Shown here one piece after another: positions 9,862 through 17,822 of a stretch of DNA of 64,000 nucleotides. Position 1 is the first letter of the stretch. Each line of letters opens with the position of its first letter. The translations under genes were made by a program, and so were the position numbers. The notes under the pieces are model-generated. The model saw only the letters and a program-made list of their open reading frames with translations. It was not told where the DNA came from and did not search any database. Origin of the DNA: Sorangium aterium (lineage in GTDB: Bacteria; Myxococcota_A; Polyangia; Polyangiales; Polyangiaceae); contig NZ_JAQNDK010000001.1 of assembly GCF_028368935.1 (NCBI RefSeq), positions 3,534,001 to 3,598,000 on the forward strand, written 5' to 3'.

Positions 9862-9875
9862 CCCTGGAGCTTCTC

Positions 9876-10103
9876 ATGGCGATCGAGTTGGATCAGGTGA
9901 CCGAGATCATCGTCACGCTCAGCAAGGTTCCCGGCATCGGGCCTGATGACGACATCTTCGACGCAGGGGTCACCTCCATTCTTGCGGTTTCACTCATCCC
10001 CGAGCTGGAGGAGCGGTTCAACGTGACCATCCCCGACGACGGCAGGTTCCTTGCGGCCCGCACGCCGCGCGCGCTGACCGCGATGCTGCGGGAGCTCGAG
10101 TGA
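9876..10103 (+). CDS. acyl/aminoacyl carrier protein
   Basis: A 75-residue phosphopantetheine-binding carrier protein. The modification site is S34 in D-A-G-V-T-S-I-L, followed by the helix II pattern L-I-P-E-L-E-E-R-F-N, as in acyl and peptidyl carrier proteins; the usual Asp before the serine is replaced by threonine. The rest fits the four-helix fold (I-G-P-D-D-D-I-F-D-A loop, R-T-P-R-A-L-T-A-M helix IV). The short reading frame begins at ATG 9876 after GGAGC, inside a longer spurious frame. Its stop overlaps the next gene, an aaRS-like ligase, so it is the probable amino acid acceptor of that enzyme rather than the fatty-acid ACP. Confidence 0.88.
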   Translation: MAIELDQVTEIIVTLSKVPGIGPDDDIFDAGVTSILAVSLIPELEERFNVTIPDDGRFLAARTPRALTAMLRELE

Positions 10104-11278
10104 TGAGAAGGACGGTCACGGTCGAGCTCGCGACGCCTGCGACCGAGATGGCGCAGGAGGAGATCCCGAAGCAGATCGCCTTCCTCTCGAAGGACATCTC
10201 GAACATCCGCTTCGTCCGCGAGGGCGCCGCGCTGGAGTTCGAGGCCCCCGAGGAGGGCGCGGGAGAGCTCGCGCGCGCGGCCGAGGGCCTCGCGCGCTCC
10301 ATGCAGCGCAGCCTGCGCCAGATCGCGCGCAAGCTCGTGTACCGCAGCCCGGCGTGCGATCGGGTGGAGTTCCGCGGCGGCGCGCTCCCCGCCGGGATCA
10401 CGCAGATGGGCCAGGGCCAGGTCGCCCTCGAGGGCATGCCGCTGCGGCTCTACCGCTACTTCGATCGCACGCTGGAGGCGCTCGGCGCGCCGTTCTCGCC
10501 GAGCCCGATCCTGGTGCCGACGTTGATCCCGGCAACGACGCTGGCGAAGTGCGACTATTTCCGCTCGTTTCCCCACATCGTCACGTTCACGTGCCACCTG
10601 CCGGAGGACATGCCGCGCATCGAGGATTTCCGGGCGAGGCACCAGGACCGGGACACCCTCGACGAGCGCGCGCTGAGCGACATGGCGCAGCCGGAAGTGT
10701 GCCTCTCGCCGGCGGTCTGTTACCACGTGTACGCGGCGAACCGGGACCGGGTGCTGCCGGCGGGCGGCGCGCGCTACGCCCTCGCGGGCCGCTGCTTCCG
10801 CTACGAGTCGAGCAAGATGGTCGACCTGCGGCGGCTCTGGGAGTTCACGATGCGGGAGATCGTCTTCCTCGGGTCGCGGGAGGAGGTCCTCGCGCTGCGC
10901 GAGCAGGGGAACGAGCTCGTGGCGCGCTACCTCGACGAGCACCGGCTCGCCGGCGAGATCCGGACGGCGAGCGACCCGTTCTTCATCGCGCCGGACGCGG
11001 CCGCCAAGACGTACTTCCAGATCAGCAGCGAGACGAAGTACGAGATCTCGCTGATGCTCCCGGAGGGCGAGCGCGTGGCGGCCGGCTCGCTGAACTACCA
11101 CACCGACTTCTTCGGCCGCGCGTTCAGCTGCGATGTCGAGGGCGCGGGCCCGATGCACAGCGTGTGCATCGCGTTCGGCCTGGAGCGGTGGGTCTACGCG
11201 TTCCTGGCCCAGCACGGCGACGATCCGAGAGGCTGGCCCGAACTCGTGCGGCGGTCTCCCGAGATGGCCAGTCTGTAG
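10100..11278 (+). CDS. amino acid--[carrier protein] ligase, class II aaRS-like
   Basis: Homologue of the catalytic core of atypical seryl-tRNA synthetases (392 aa). Class II motif 2 is visible as R-C-F-R-Y-E at residues 231-236 and motif 3 as G-L-E-R-W at 360-364. C207, E253 and C356 are spaced like the Cys-Glu-Cys zinc triad of amino acid:[carrier protein] ligases. No tRNA-binding domain is evident. Known family members activate Gly or Ala with ATP and load it onto the phosphopantetheine of a small carrier protein instead of tRNA. About 120 residues precede the core. The start is GTG 10100 (4-base overlap with the carrier stop) or ATG 10103; either couples translation. The amino acid specificity cannot be read here. 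Confidence 0.85.
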   Translation: MMRRTVTVELATPATEMAQEEIPKQIAFLSKDISNIRFVREGAALEFEAPEEGAGELARAAEGLARSMQRSLRQIARKLVYRSPACDRVEFRGGALPAGITQMGQGQVALEGMPLRLYRYFDRTLEALGAPFSPSPILVPTLIPATTLAKCDYFRSFPHIVTFTCHLPEDMPRIEDFRARHQDRDTLDERALSDMAQPEVCLSPAVCYHVYAANRDRVLPAGGARYALAGRCFRYESSKMVDLRRLWEFTMREIVFLGSREEVLALREQGNELVARYLDEHRLAGEIRTASDPFFIAPDAAAKTYFQISSETKYEISLMLPEGERVAAGSLNYHTDFFGRAFSCDVEGAGPMHSVCIAFGLERWVYAFLAQHGDDPRGWPELVRRSPEMASL

Positions 11279-11293
11279 AGAGGCTTCGCTGCC

Positions 11294-12253
11294 ATGCAGC
11301 TCGAGCGCGTCGATCCGGTCGCGGCGGCGGACGAAGCCAGCTTCGTCCTGCGCGAGGCGTGGCCGCTGCCGGTCCTCCACTACACGGCCGACTACCTGAG
11401 GTGGCAGTTCGGCTTCCCCGGACCGGCGCCGCAGGCGGTGCTCGCGCGCGAGGGCGGCGAGCCGGCCGGCTTCATCGGCGTCGCCCCGCGCCGCTTCCGC
11501 TTCCGGGGCGTCACGTCGGAGGGATATGTCCTCTCGTTCGTGAGCGTGCGGCCGAAGTTCCAGGGACAGGGGCTTGCGAGCCGGCTGTACACGGAGCTCC
11601 TCGCCGGCCTCCGGGCGACCGGCCTGCCGATCGCGGTGTTCGTGGAGGCGCGGTCCGCGCCCGCGCAGCGCGTGCTCTTCAAGGCGGTGGCGGCGGTGGG
11701 CCTCGAGCTGAAGCAGCTCACCGCGTGCCGGAACCACGGCTTCCTCCCCCGGGCCGGCGCCGCGCCGCCGCGGGCCGTGGCCGCGCCGGCGGGGGCCTTG
11801 GAAGACGCGCTCGCCGTGATGGGGGCGTGCGGCGACGAGCGCGTGCTGTGGTCGGCGCCCGACGCGGCCCAGCTCGAGCACGGCCTGCGTGATCCGCGGC
11901 CGCGCCGGCTGCTGCTCGTCGAGGAGGCAGGCGGGGCCGTCGGCGCCGCCGCGGTGTTCCTGTCGGAGATCGCGACCGCTCGTGGGATCGACCGGGTGGC
12001 GACGGTCGACACGCTCTTCCTGCCGGAGCCGACCGCCGATCGGCTCGCGGCGGTGATGCGCGCGGCGTCGGAGGCGTTCGCCGGGGAGGCGACCGCGCCG
12101 GTGGTGAGCGCGCCGAACCTGGCGATCGTCCCCCAGGAGCAGCTGAGGCCAGCCGGCGTGCGCGCGACGGCCGCGACCTTCGACGCGTTCGTGATCCACC
12201 CGAAGGGCGGGCCATGGCTGGACGCCGAGACGACCAACCTCGAGGTCGTCTGA
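11294..12253 (+). CDS. GNAT family N-acyltransferase
   Basis: A 319-residue protein whose first half is a GNAT domain: motif A is V-R-P-K-F-Q-G-Q-G-L-A-S-R-L near residues 93-106, preceded by the beta-strand S-F-V-S and followed by L-L-A-G-L-R. The second half (about 165-319) has no clear motif A but a similar alternating composition, so it may be a degenerate second GNAT lobe, as in tandem GNAT or Fem-like aminoacyltransferases. It starts 15 bases after the aaRS-like ligase and is the last gene of the operon. My inference is that it moves an acyl or aminoacyl group connected with the carrier protein; acetyl-CoA as the donor is equally possible. Confidence 0.75.
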   Translation: MQLERVDPVAAADEASFVLREAWPLPVLHYTADYLRWQFGFPGPAPQAVLAREGGEPAGFIGVAPRRFRFRGVTSEGYVLSFVSVRPKFQGQGLASRLYTELLAGLRATGLPIAVFVEARSAPAQRVLFKAVAAVGLELKQLTACRNHGFLPRAGAAPPRAVAAPAGALEDALAVMGACGDERVLWSAPDAAQLEHGLRDPRPRRLLLVEEAGGAVGAAAVFLSEIATARGIDRVATVDTLFLPEPTADRLAAVMRAASEAFAGEATAPVVSAPNLAIVPQEQLRPAGVRATAATFDAFVIHPKGGPWLDAETTNLEVV

Positions 12254-12275
12254 CCCGAAGGTGCCCCGGGGGCAT

Positions 12276-12294
12276 CCATCTATCTTGTAGATGG
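12276..12294. promoter_or_regulatory. 7-bp inverted repeat upstream of pirin gene
   Basis: CCATCTA at 12276-12282 and TAGATGG at 12288-12294 form a perfect inverted repeat with a five-base spacer. It stands 56 bases before the preferred pirin start and covers an alternative ATG at 12291. It could be an operator for a dimeric regulator or a weak hairpin closing the upstream operon; there is no T-tract. Confidence 0.4.
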
Positions 12295-12350
12295 TTCCCA
12301 TGAGAACAATGCCGATTCACAAGATGGATCGGCAGGCGCATGCTGAGGTC

Positions 12351-13085
12351 ATGACCAACAACACTTCTTCGATGGTGATCCGGCGCTCTGGCGAGCGCGG
12401 CTATGCCGACCACGGGTGGCTGCAGTCGTTCCACACGTTCTCGTTCGCCGACTACCAGGATCCGGAGCACATGGGCTTCCGTGCGCTGCGGGTCATCAAC
12501 GACGACCGCGTCGCCCCGTCGCGGGGGTTCGGGATGCACCCGCACCAGAACATGGAGATCGTCACCTATGTCCTGGAGGGGGAGCTCGCGCACAAGGACA
12601 GCATGGGCAACGGGTCGATCATCCGCCCAGGCGAGGTCCAGCGCATGTCGGCGGGGACGGGCGTGTACCACAGCGAGCACAACACCTCGCAGGCGGGCCC
12701 GACCCACCTGCTGCAGATCTGGATCGTGCCGGATCGGCGCGGATATACGCCGAGCTACGAGCAGAAGGCGTTCTCGAAGGAAGAGCGCCAGGGCAAGCTG
12801 CGGCTCGTCGCCTCGCAGGACGGGCGCGAGGGCTCGGTCACGGTCCACCAGGACGTGAGCCTGTTCGCGGGGCTCTTCGGGCAAGGCGAAGAGGCGCGCT
12901 ACGAGCTCCCGGCCGGTCGAAACGCCTGGGTCCACGTCGCGCGCGGCAGCGTCGAGCTGAACGGGACGCTGCTCGAGGCCGGAGATGCGGCGGCCATCGG
13001 CGCAGCCGGCGCGGGAGGAGCAGGTCAGTCGCTCCACCTCGTCGGGAAGGGCGCGGGCGAGGTGCTGCTGTTCGACCTCGCCTGA
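12351..13085 (+). CDS. pirin family protein (YhhW-type)
   Basis: Bicupin of the pirin family (244 aa from this start). The N-terminal cupin holds the metal site H-P-H-Q-N-M-E-I, then H-K-D-S-M-G-N-G-S and H-S-E-H-N, matching the conserved pirin blocks almost residue for residue. Bacterial members such as YhhW have quercetin 2,3-dioxygenase activity in vitro; in vivo roles are poorly defined. Several ATGs are in frame (12291, 12300, 12351, 12372). I chose 12351 because GAGG lies just before it, the family usually begins close to the M-V-I-R-R segment (12372), and a palindrome overlaps 12291. The gene seems to be monocistronic. Confidence 0.88.
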   Translation: MTNNTSSMVIRRSGERGYADHGWLQSFHTFSFADYQDPEHMGFRALRVINDDRVAPSRGFGMHPHQNMEIVTYVLEGELAHKDSMGNGSIIRPGEVQRMSAGTGVYHSEHNTSQAGPTHLLQIWIVPDRRGYTPSYEQKAFSKEERQGKLRLVASQDGREGSVTVHQDVSLFAGLFGQGEEARYELPAGRNAWVHVARGSVELNGTLLEAGDAAAIGAAGAGGAGQSLHLVGKGAGEVLLFDLA

Positions 13086-13407
13086 AAGGCGGCTCTCGCT
13101 CCCTCCGCTCGGCGGCGGCTCAAGAGACAGAGGAGACAGCGCGAGATCGCGCCCATGCTCCACGGCATCAGGAGAAGCCTGCCGCCTGCAAGGGAGCTCC
13201 CTGGGGCAAACAGGCACCTTGCGGGCGGCGGCTCGAACCACCGCCATGATCATCGTCCCCCTTCGTTCGACCCCCGCAGAGGCGCGATGTCGCCGCCGCG
13301 CTGCGGGTCCGACGCCAGGAGGCAGCTGAATCCGTGCGTCTCGATCTGGCAGGCTTTGCGCGCCTCTCCCGCTTGCTCGTCGGCGGCATCCGCTCCATAG
13401 AGGTCTC
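13086..13407. other. intergenic, no gene seen
   Basis: This 322-base stretch between the pirin and hemerythrin genes has several open frames, but all are Arg/Pro/Ala-rich and none has a ribosome site or family motif. No hairpin followed by a T-tract was found. It presumably contains the hemerythrin promoter. Confidence 0.5.
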
Positions 13408-13887
13408 ATGGATGCCATCGATCTCCTCGTAAGCCACCACCGCGAGCTCGAGCAGCGATTCTCCGAGCTGAAGGAGGCCTCTTCCGTCACCGCGGCGCAG
13501 TTCACCGCTGCCGCCGACCTCCTCGCCACCCACATCACGATCGAAGAGCAGGACTTCTACCCGGCGGTCCGGGCTCGCCGCACCGAGGATATCCTCCTCG
13601 AGTCGCTGGAGGAGCACCTGTCCATCAAGCGCGTGCTGGCCGATCTCGTGGCCCTCGACGCCGCGGACGAGACGTTCGGGGCCAAGGTCCATGTGCTCGC
13701 CGAGCAGCTCGAGCACCACCACAAGGAGGAGGAAGAGCACCTGTTCCCCAAGGTCAGGAAGCTCCTTGACGACGGCGCGCGCGAAGCGCTCGGGCAGCAG
13801 ATGCAGGCGAGGATGCGCGCGCTGCAGCAGGGGGAGCCCCGCAGGCTCGTCCTGGGCCAGACCGACGCCGCAGCGCCCCTCCCCTGA
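13408..13887 (+). CDS. hemerythrin domain-containing protein
   Basis: A 159-residue four-helix bundle protein with hemerythrin/HHE iron ligands: H10 or H11 in S-H-H-R-E-L, H42 with E46 (H-I-T-I-E), H70 in E-E-H-L-S-I-K, and the H-H-H-K-E-E-E-E-H run at 103-111. These would bind a di-iron centre used to sense or bind O2, NO or to handle iron. The family's short length and the lack of other domains suggest a cytosolic single-domain protein. The start codon follows AGGTCTC. Neighbours do not reveal a pathway, though redox genes are common in this part of the window. Confidence 0.85.
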   Translation: MDAIDLLVSHHRELEQRFSELKEASSVTAAQFTAAADLLATHITIEEQDFYPAVRARRTEDILLESLEEHLSIKRVLADLVALDAADETFGAKVHVLAEQLEHHHKEEEEHLFPKVRKLLDDGAREALGQQMQARMRALQQGEPRRLVLGQTDAAAPLP

Positions 13888-14325
13888 ACCCATGCCCCTC
13901 CAGCCCCCTCTCCTCGGTGGCCCCCGGCGCCGTGAGCGCCCGGACGCGGCGCCCGCCCATGCAAGCCCACGCGACGGCTGTTAGAAAAGATACCCTCACG
14001 CAACACGCGCGTGCTCGAGCCGGACGTAAAAACCTGAGCCGTATGCAGGCGCCGGCGCCACCCTACAAGTCATCGAAACCCGAGAAATTCGTCGGAGCGA
14101 ATGCGATTTTTCTAGTAGGAATTTCCCTATGGTCGTTATTCTAGACTGCTGCGAGTCTCGTGGCGGTGGTCCGGAATGGCCGCGGGAAGAGAGCATGGTG
14201 CGAAGAAGCCGATGGGCAGGGCCTGATGCCGTACGCCAGCTGCTCGGCGCAGCGGGCGCAGTCTGGCGCGCGAGCGAGCGATGCCCGACGCTCACCGGGG
14301 ATCTTCGACGGAGGTAGGAGGTAGG
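13888..14325. other. intergenic with AT-rich promoter-like patch
   Basis: No coding sequence is supported in these 438 bases. Around 14098-14145 the sequence becomes AT-rich against the background (TTTTTCTAGTAGGAATTTCC and GTTATTCTAG), suggesting a promoter region for the caspase-like gene at 14326. A precise -35/-10 pair could not be fixed. Confidence 0.4.
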
Positions 14326-14973
14326 ATGACGGCTCGACCTGTACTCTCGATTGACACATCCTTCGACCCGGACAGCGCGTGGTTCGCGGCCGGACGCACC
14401 CAGCTCTACGGGCGTATGGGCGAGCAGTTCTCCATCGTACCGTTCGGACGTGCCAGCGCGGAGCGGCGGAGGATACTCCGCCAGATCGCGCGCGCCGAAA
14501 GCACCGGCAATCCATTCCGGGCGATCGTGGTGTCGTCCCACGGCAAGACGAGCTGCGTTGTGGACGACGAGTCGCCCGACGGCATCCTGCTCTCGCACGA
14601 GAGCCCTGCGCAGGAGATCGAGCTCTGGGCGCGCGGTCGCGTGCTCTATTTCTGCTGTGGCGAGACAGCGAACGGGCCGCTGTTCGACAGGCTCCTCGAC
14701 GCGGGGGCGCGGGCGGTGGTCGGCTTCACGGGGAGGCTCGGCGCCACGACCGTCGACGGCAAGTTCTTCTGGCGGCTGCTCGATCACGAGCTGGTGACCT
14801 GCGCGCTGCACGACCAGCAGGTGCCGGGCTTCGAGAGGGCGAGGCAGCAGTTCCTGGAGCGCGTCACGCTGCGTCTGACGTCGCTCCCCGACGACGGAGC
14901 GGTGCGGGACGAGCTCTCGAAGATGAGGGACCAGCTCGTGTCGATGGTGATCCGGGGCCCGGGGAAGGGGTAG
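14326..14973 (+). CDS. small caspase/CHAT-like cysteine peptidase
   Basis: A 215-residue protein that looks like a compact caspase-fold (CHAT/metacaspase-like) domain. The candidate catalytic histidine is H72 at the end of a hydrophobic strand (I-V-V-S-S-H-G), and the candidate cysteine is C111 (V-L-Y-F-C-C-G-E-T), followed by a helix and strand typical of CHAT (L-L-D-A-G-A-R-A-V-V-G-F). No TPR, WD40 or effector domain is attached, which is unusual since such domains are commonly fused. The start is set by AGGAGG at 14316-14321, four bases before ATG 14326, and not by the upstream ATG at 14281. Assignment is from motif order and spacing. Confidence 0.55.
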   Translation: MTARPVLSIDTSFDPDSAWFAAGRTQLYGRMGEQFSIVPFGRASAERRRILRQIARAESTGNPFRAIVVSSHGKTSCVVDDESPDGILLSHESPAQEIELWARGRVLYFCCGETANGPLFDRLLDAGARAVVGFTGRLGATTVDGKFFWRLLDHELVTCALHDQQVPGFERARQQFLERVTLRLTSLPDDGAVRDELSKMRDQLVSMVIRGPGKG

Positions 14974-15080
14974 CAGCGCGCCGCCCAGGGGTCGTCCTGC
15001 GCGGGAGGTCTTGCCGGGGCTCCCGGCTCCCGGGGAGGTATAGGCGTTAACCAAACACCCCGCCGCGTTCTCCTACATCC

Positions 15081-15240
<160 letters not shown>

Positions 15241-15356
15241 ACGTTGGTGGCCGAACGAGCTTGGTTAACGCGTATGCCCCCGGGAGGGGGGTCGTCGCGC
15301 GGCTCGGAATCAGGGACGACGTTGCGGGAGCCCCGCTGGGACTCCTTCGAAGCGGG

Positions 15357-15593
15357 TCAGTACAGGAAACATATCCCCGGCTTCTCCTCGCATCTCCCGA
15401 GCACGCAGAAGCCCTCGCAATCGGCGTCACTCGAGCACGCCGTGCGGGCGCACGCACCGGTCGTATCGCACACGTGGTTCTTCGGACAGTCCGCTTCGAC
15501 GGCGCACGACCTCGCCCGACACCGATGATGCGGCGCGCACGTCAGCGTCGAAGGGCAGTCGGCGCGCTGCGGACCTGATTCAGGGATAGAGTC
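15357..15593 (-). pseudogene. 3' remnant of Cys-rich secreted protein gene
   Basis: The minus frame ending with TGA at 15357 encodes about 78 residues with regular D-C/C-A spacing: A-D-C-P-S-T-L-T-C-A-P, E-A-D-C-P-K-N-H-V-C-D, S-D-A-D-C-E-G-F-C-V-L-G-R-C-E-E. Such (D/A)DC..C repeats are common C-terminal modules of secreted myxobacterial proteins. Upstream of about 15593 the frame turns into repeat DNA (15622-15691) and no ribosome site or signal peptide precedes the module. It is therefore probably the tail of a gene that lost its 5' end, possibly when the hairpin element entered. Confidence 0.5.
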
Positions 15594-15621
15594 GCTGGCG
15601 CTCGAAGCGAGGAACTTCCGA

Positions 15622-15691
15622 GTCGGCAAGGACGCCGAGAGACCCCGGAAACCTCCCTCTTTATTGGCGTCTTCTGGCGTCTTGGCGGTCT
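15622..15691. repeat. degenerate copy of the TTGGCGTC hairpin element
   Basis: The right half contains TTGGCGTCTTCTGGCGTCTTGGCGGT, the same phrase as the hairpin at 5988-6067. The left half (GTCGGCAAGGACGCCGAGAGA) is an imperfect complement. The copy is more diverged than the first. It separates the Cys-rich remnant from the protease gene. Confidence 0.55.
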
Positions 15692-15753
15692 GTATCCTCC
15701 TTGCCCGAGCACCGGTTGACGGTCTGCATCTTTCTCGCCCGAGCGCCGCTCCA
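15686..15753. repeat. 34-bp direct repeat, two copies
   Basis: CGGTCTGTATCCTCC at 15686 onward is repeated as CGGTCTGCATCTTTC at 15720 onward; both copies continue with GCCCGAGC and are 34 bases long. They lie 50 to 115 bases before the protease start and could include regulatory sites, but no function is evident. Confidence 0.6.
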
Positions 15754-15801
15754 GGGCGGCCCTGGTAGGACGCCGCGCGGTCCGGTAGATCCAGGAGAGC
15801 G

Positions 15802-17394
15802 ATGCGACACAAGCCCTCGGTCGTGCTCTCCTCGGCGGCGCTCCTCCTCGCCGCCACGGCGGGCGACGGCCTCGCCAGCCCGCGCGCGGCCGTGCGCGAG
15901 CAGGCAAGCGCCGCGTGGTTCATGGACGGCGGGCGCCGCGTCGACGTCGAGCGGCTCGGTCCGGCCGCGCTGGGCGCGTCCTCGACGCCGCGCGCGCTCG
16001 CGCCGGTGCGGCTCCGCTATCCAGGCGGCCGGACCGTTCAGGCGAGCGTCGGCGCGACAGCGATCGTGGAGGTCGAGCCTGGCGCCGAGGGCGCGCTCGG
16101 CGCCGCTGGCGTGGAGGTGGTGAGGCCGCTGATGCCCTCGATCGGGCTGTGGCTCGTCAGGGACACCGGCGGCGGCGATGGCCTCGACCTCGCCCAGCGC
16201 CTCCAGGGTGCGGCGCGGCCGGCCTTCGTGCGTGAGGCGATCCCGGACCTCCACGTGCGCCTCAAGGCGCACGGCGCGCCGTTCGCGCCGGACGACCCGC
16301 GCCTGCCCGACCAGTGGTACTTCGACGACCTCCGGATGCAGGAAGCCTGGGGGCGCACGCAGGGGGACGCGGCCACCTCCATCGTCGTCATCGACACCGG
16401 CTGCGACCTCGATCACCCGGACCTCGCCGCGAAGATGGATCCAGGGCTGGACGTCATCGACGGCGACGACGACCCCACCTACCAGGCAGGCGGACAGAGC
16501 GTGAACCACGGGACGGCCTGCGCGGGCCTGATCGCCGCCGACACCGACAACGGCGTGGGCATCGCGGGCGGCTGCCCCGCCTGCAGGCTGCGGTGCGTGC
16601 GGCTGCTCGACGACGAGCCGCGGCCGATCTCCGCCTCGGTCGACGCCTTCGAGTTCGCGCTGCAGGTGAACGCCGCCGTCGTGTCGAACAGCTGGGGGTA
16701 CGCCGATCCGATGCCCGTCCCCAGGGTGGTCGAAGCCGCGATCAACCGCCTCTTCGACGCCGGGCGCAACGGGAAGGGGGCGCTCGTCCTGTTCGCCGCC
16801 GGCAACGACGACCGGGAGATCCTCGACGACGAGCTCCAGGCCGTGCGGGGCGTCCTTACCGTGGGCGCCGTCAACCACCTGGAAGACGCGACGCCGTTCA
16901 CGAACCGCGGGAGATCCCTCGATCTCGTCGCGCCCACGGGGACGCTGAGCACCGATATCGCCGGGAGCGAGGGGGACGACGCGAGCGACTACACCGACCG
17001 GTTCGGCGGCACCTCGTCGGCGTGCCCTGTCGCCGCCGGCGTCGCGGGGCTGCTGGTGAGCGCCGCGCCCGAGCGGACCGCGGGCGAGCTCTACGACGTC
17101 ATGATCCGGACGGCGCGGCTGGCGCCGTACGCGGTCCCCGACGAGAGCGGGCACGATCCCATCTTCGGGCACGGGATCATCGACCCTGTCGCGGCGCTCA
17201 CGGAGGTGCTCGGGGACGCGCCGCCGCCGCTGGCAGGAGGGGGCGAGGGCGCCGACGACCAGCACGCCGGCTGCGCGTGCGCCTCGGCCGGCGCGGGCTC
17301 GGGCGAGCGGCGAGGCCTCGCGGCGGCGGCGCTCCTCGGCCTGGCCGCGGCGGCGCGCCGGCGCGGCGCGGCCCGCGCGCGCCGCGGAGGATGA
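15802..17394 (+). CDS. S8 (subtilisin-like) serine protease with MYXO-CTERM-like tail
   Basis: Secreted subtilase of 530 residues. An N-terminal signal peptide (about 1-25, ending L-A-S) is followed by a pro-region and a catalytic domain at about 165-450. The triad is D198 (V-V-I-D-T-G), H236 (N-H-G-T-A-C-A-G) and S405 (G-G-T-S-S-A), with oxyanion N335 (F-A-A-G-N-D). Near the C-terminus C-A-C-A-S-A-G is followed by an Ala/Leu-rich helix and an Arg-rich end (485-530). This matches the MYXO-CTERM sorting pattern, in which a cysteine is modified and the protein anchored to the surface. Start choice is backed by AGGAGAG six bases upstream of ATG. It converges on the STAS-like cluster. Confidence 0.92.
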   Translation: MRHKPSVVLSSAALLLAATAGDGLASPRAAVREQASAAWFMDGGRRVDVERLGPAALGASSTPRALAPVRLRYPGGRTVQASVGATAIVEVEPGAEGALGAAGVEVVRPLMPSIGLWLVRDTGGGDGLDLAQRLQGAARPAFVREAIPDLHVRLKAHGAPFAPDDPRLPDQWYFDDLRMQEAWGRTQGDAATSIVVIDTGCDLDHPDLAAKMDPGLDVIDGDDDPTYQAGGQSVNHGTACAGLIAADTDNGVGIAGGCPACRLRCVRLLDDEPRPISASVDAFEFALQVNAAVVSNSWGYADPMPVPRVVEAAINRLFDAGRNGKGALVLFAAGNDDREILDDELQAVRGVLTVGAVNHLEDATPFTNRGRSLDLVAPTGTLSTDIAGSEGDDASDYTDRFGGTSSACPVAAGVAGLLVSAAPERTAGELYDVMIRTARLAPYAVPDESGHDPIFGHGIIDPVAALTEVLGDAPPPLAGGGEGADDQHAGCACASAGAGSGERRGLAAAALLGLAAAARRRGAARARRGG

Positions 17395-17396
17395 CG

Positions 17397-17822
17397 TCAG
17401 GCTCCGGGCTGCCGCCCCGTCCGGAGCTCGTCCCGCTGCGCGAGCAGCCACGCGCGCGCCTCGCCTTCCGTGTTGAAGAACGCAATGGCGTGCGAGCGCT
17501 GCGCGAGGAGGTTCATGCTCTTGAAGATGAGCGTCCCGATGACGCGGAGGGAGAAGCTCGCTCCGAAGAGCGCGACCGCATCGAGGCGCGCCGAGCTCAG
17601 CCCTTCCGCGAACGCCTTGCGCGCCGGAGGTGAGATCGCCCCGTTGCCGCGCGCATCGGAGAGCACCAGGACGTCGCGGCCGCTGTCCCTCAGGCGCTGG
17701 CACGCCGCGGTGATCGTGCGCGCCATCTGCTCCGAAATATCGCCCACGACCGTGATGAACAAGACGCCATCGGGCTCTTCGCGGAGGTCGAGGCGCGCGC
17801 CCTCCGGTCGGGGATCGCTCAT
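17397..17822 (-). CDS. STAS/SpoIIAA-like protein, subtype A, copy 2
   Basis: A 141-residue protein built like STAS or SpoIIAA-like domains: strand L-F-I-T-V-V-G-D-I-S, helix, strand D-V-L-V-L-S-D-A-R, helix, strand L-D-A-V-A-L-F-G-A-S-F, ending in an F-F-x-T-E-x-E-A-R-A-W-L-L-A-Q-R block. It is one of four tandem paralogues and groups with the 18521 copy by L-R-E-E-P-D-G and S-x-N-L-L near the C-terminal third. The start MSDPRPEG overlaps the stop of the upstream paralogue by four bases. Partner-switch signalling is possible but unproven; no anti-sigma kinase lies nearby. Confidence 0.7.
   Translation of the reverse strand: MSDPRPEGARLDLREEPDGVLFITVVGDISEQMARTITAACQRLRDSGRDVLVLSDARGNGAISPPARKAFAEGLSSARLDAVALFGASFSLRVIGTLIFKSMNLLAQRSHAIAFFNTEGEARAWLLAQRDELRTGRQPGA

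Noticed and set aside
12291-12350. N-terminal extension of pirin from ATG 12291
   Set aside because: The palindrome overlaps this ATG, there is no ribosome site and family members begin near residue 28 of this version.
11718-13538. Minus-strand frame of 606 codons
   Set aside because: It is antisense to the GNAT and pirin genes, whose conserved motifs decide the strand; its own product is Arg-rich and featureless.
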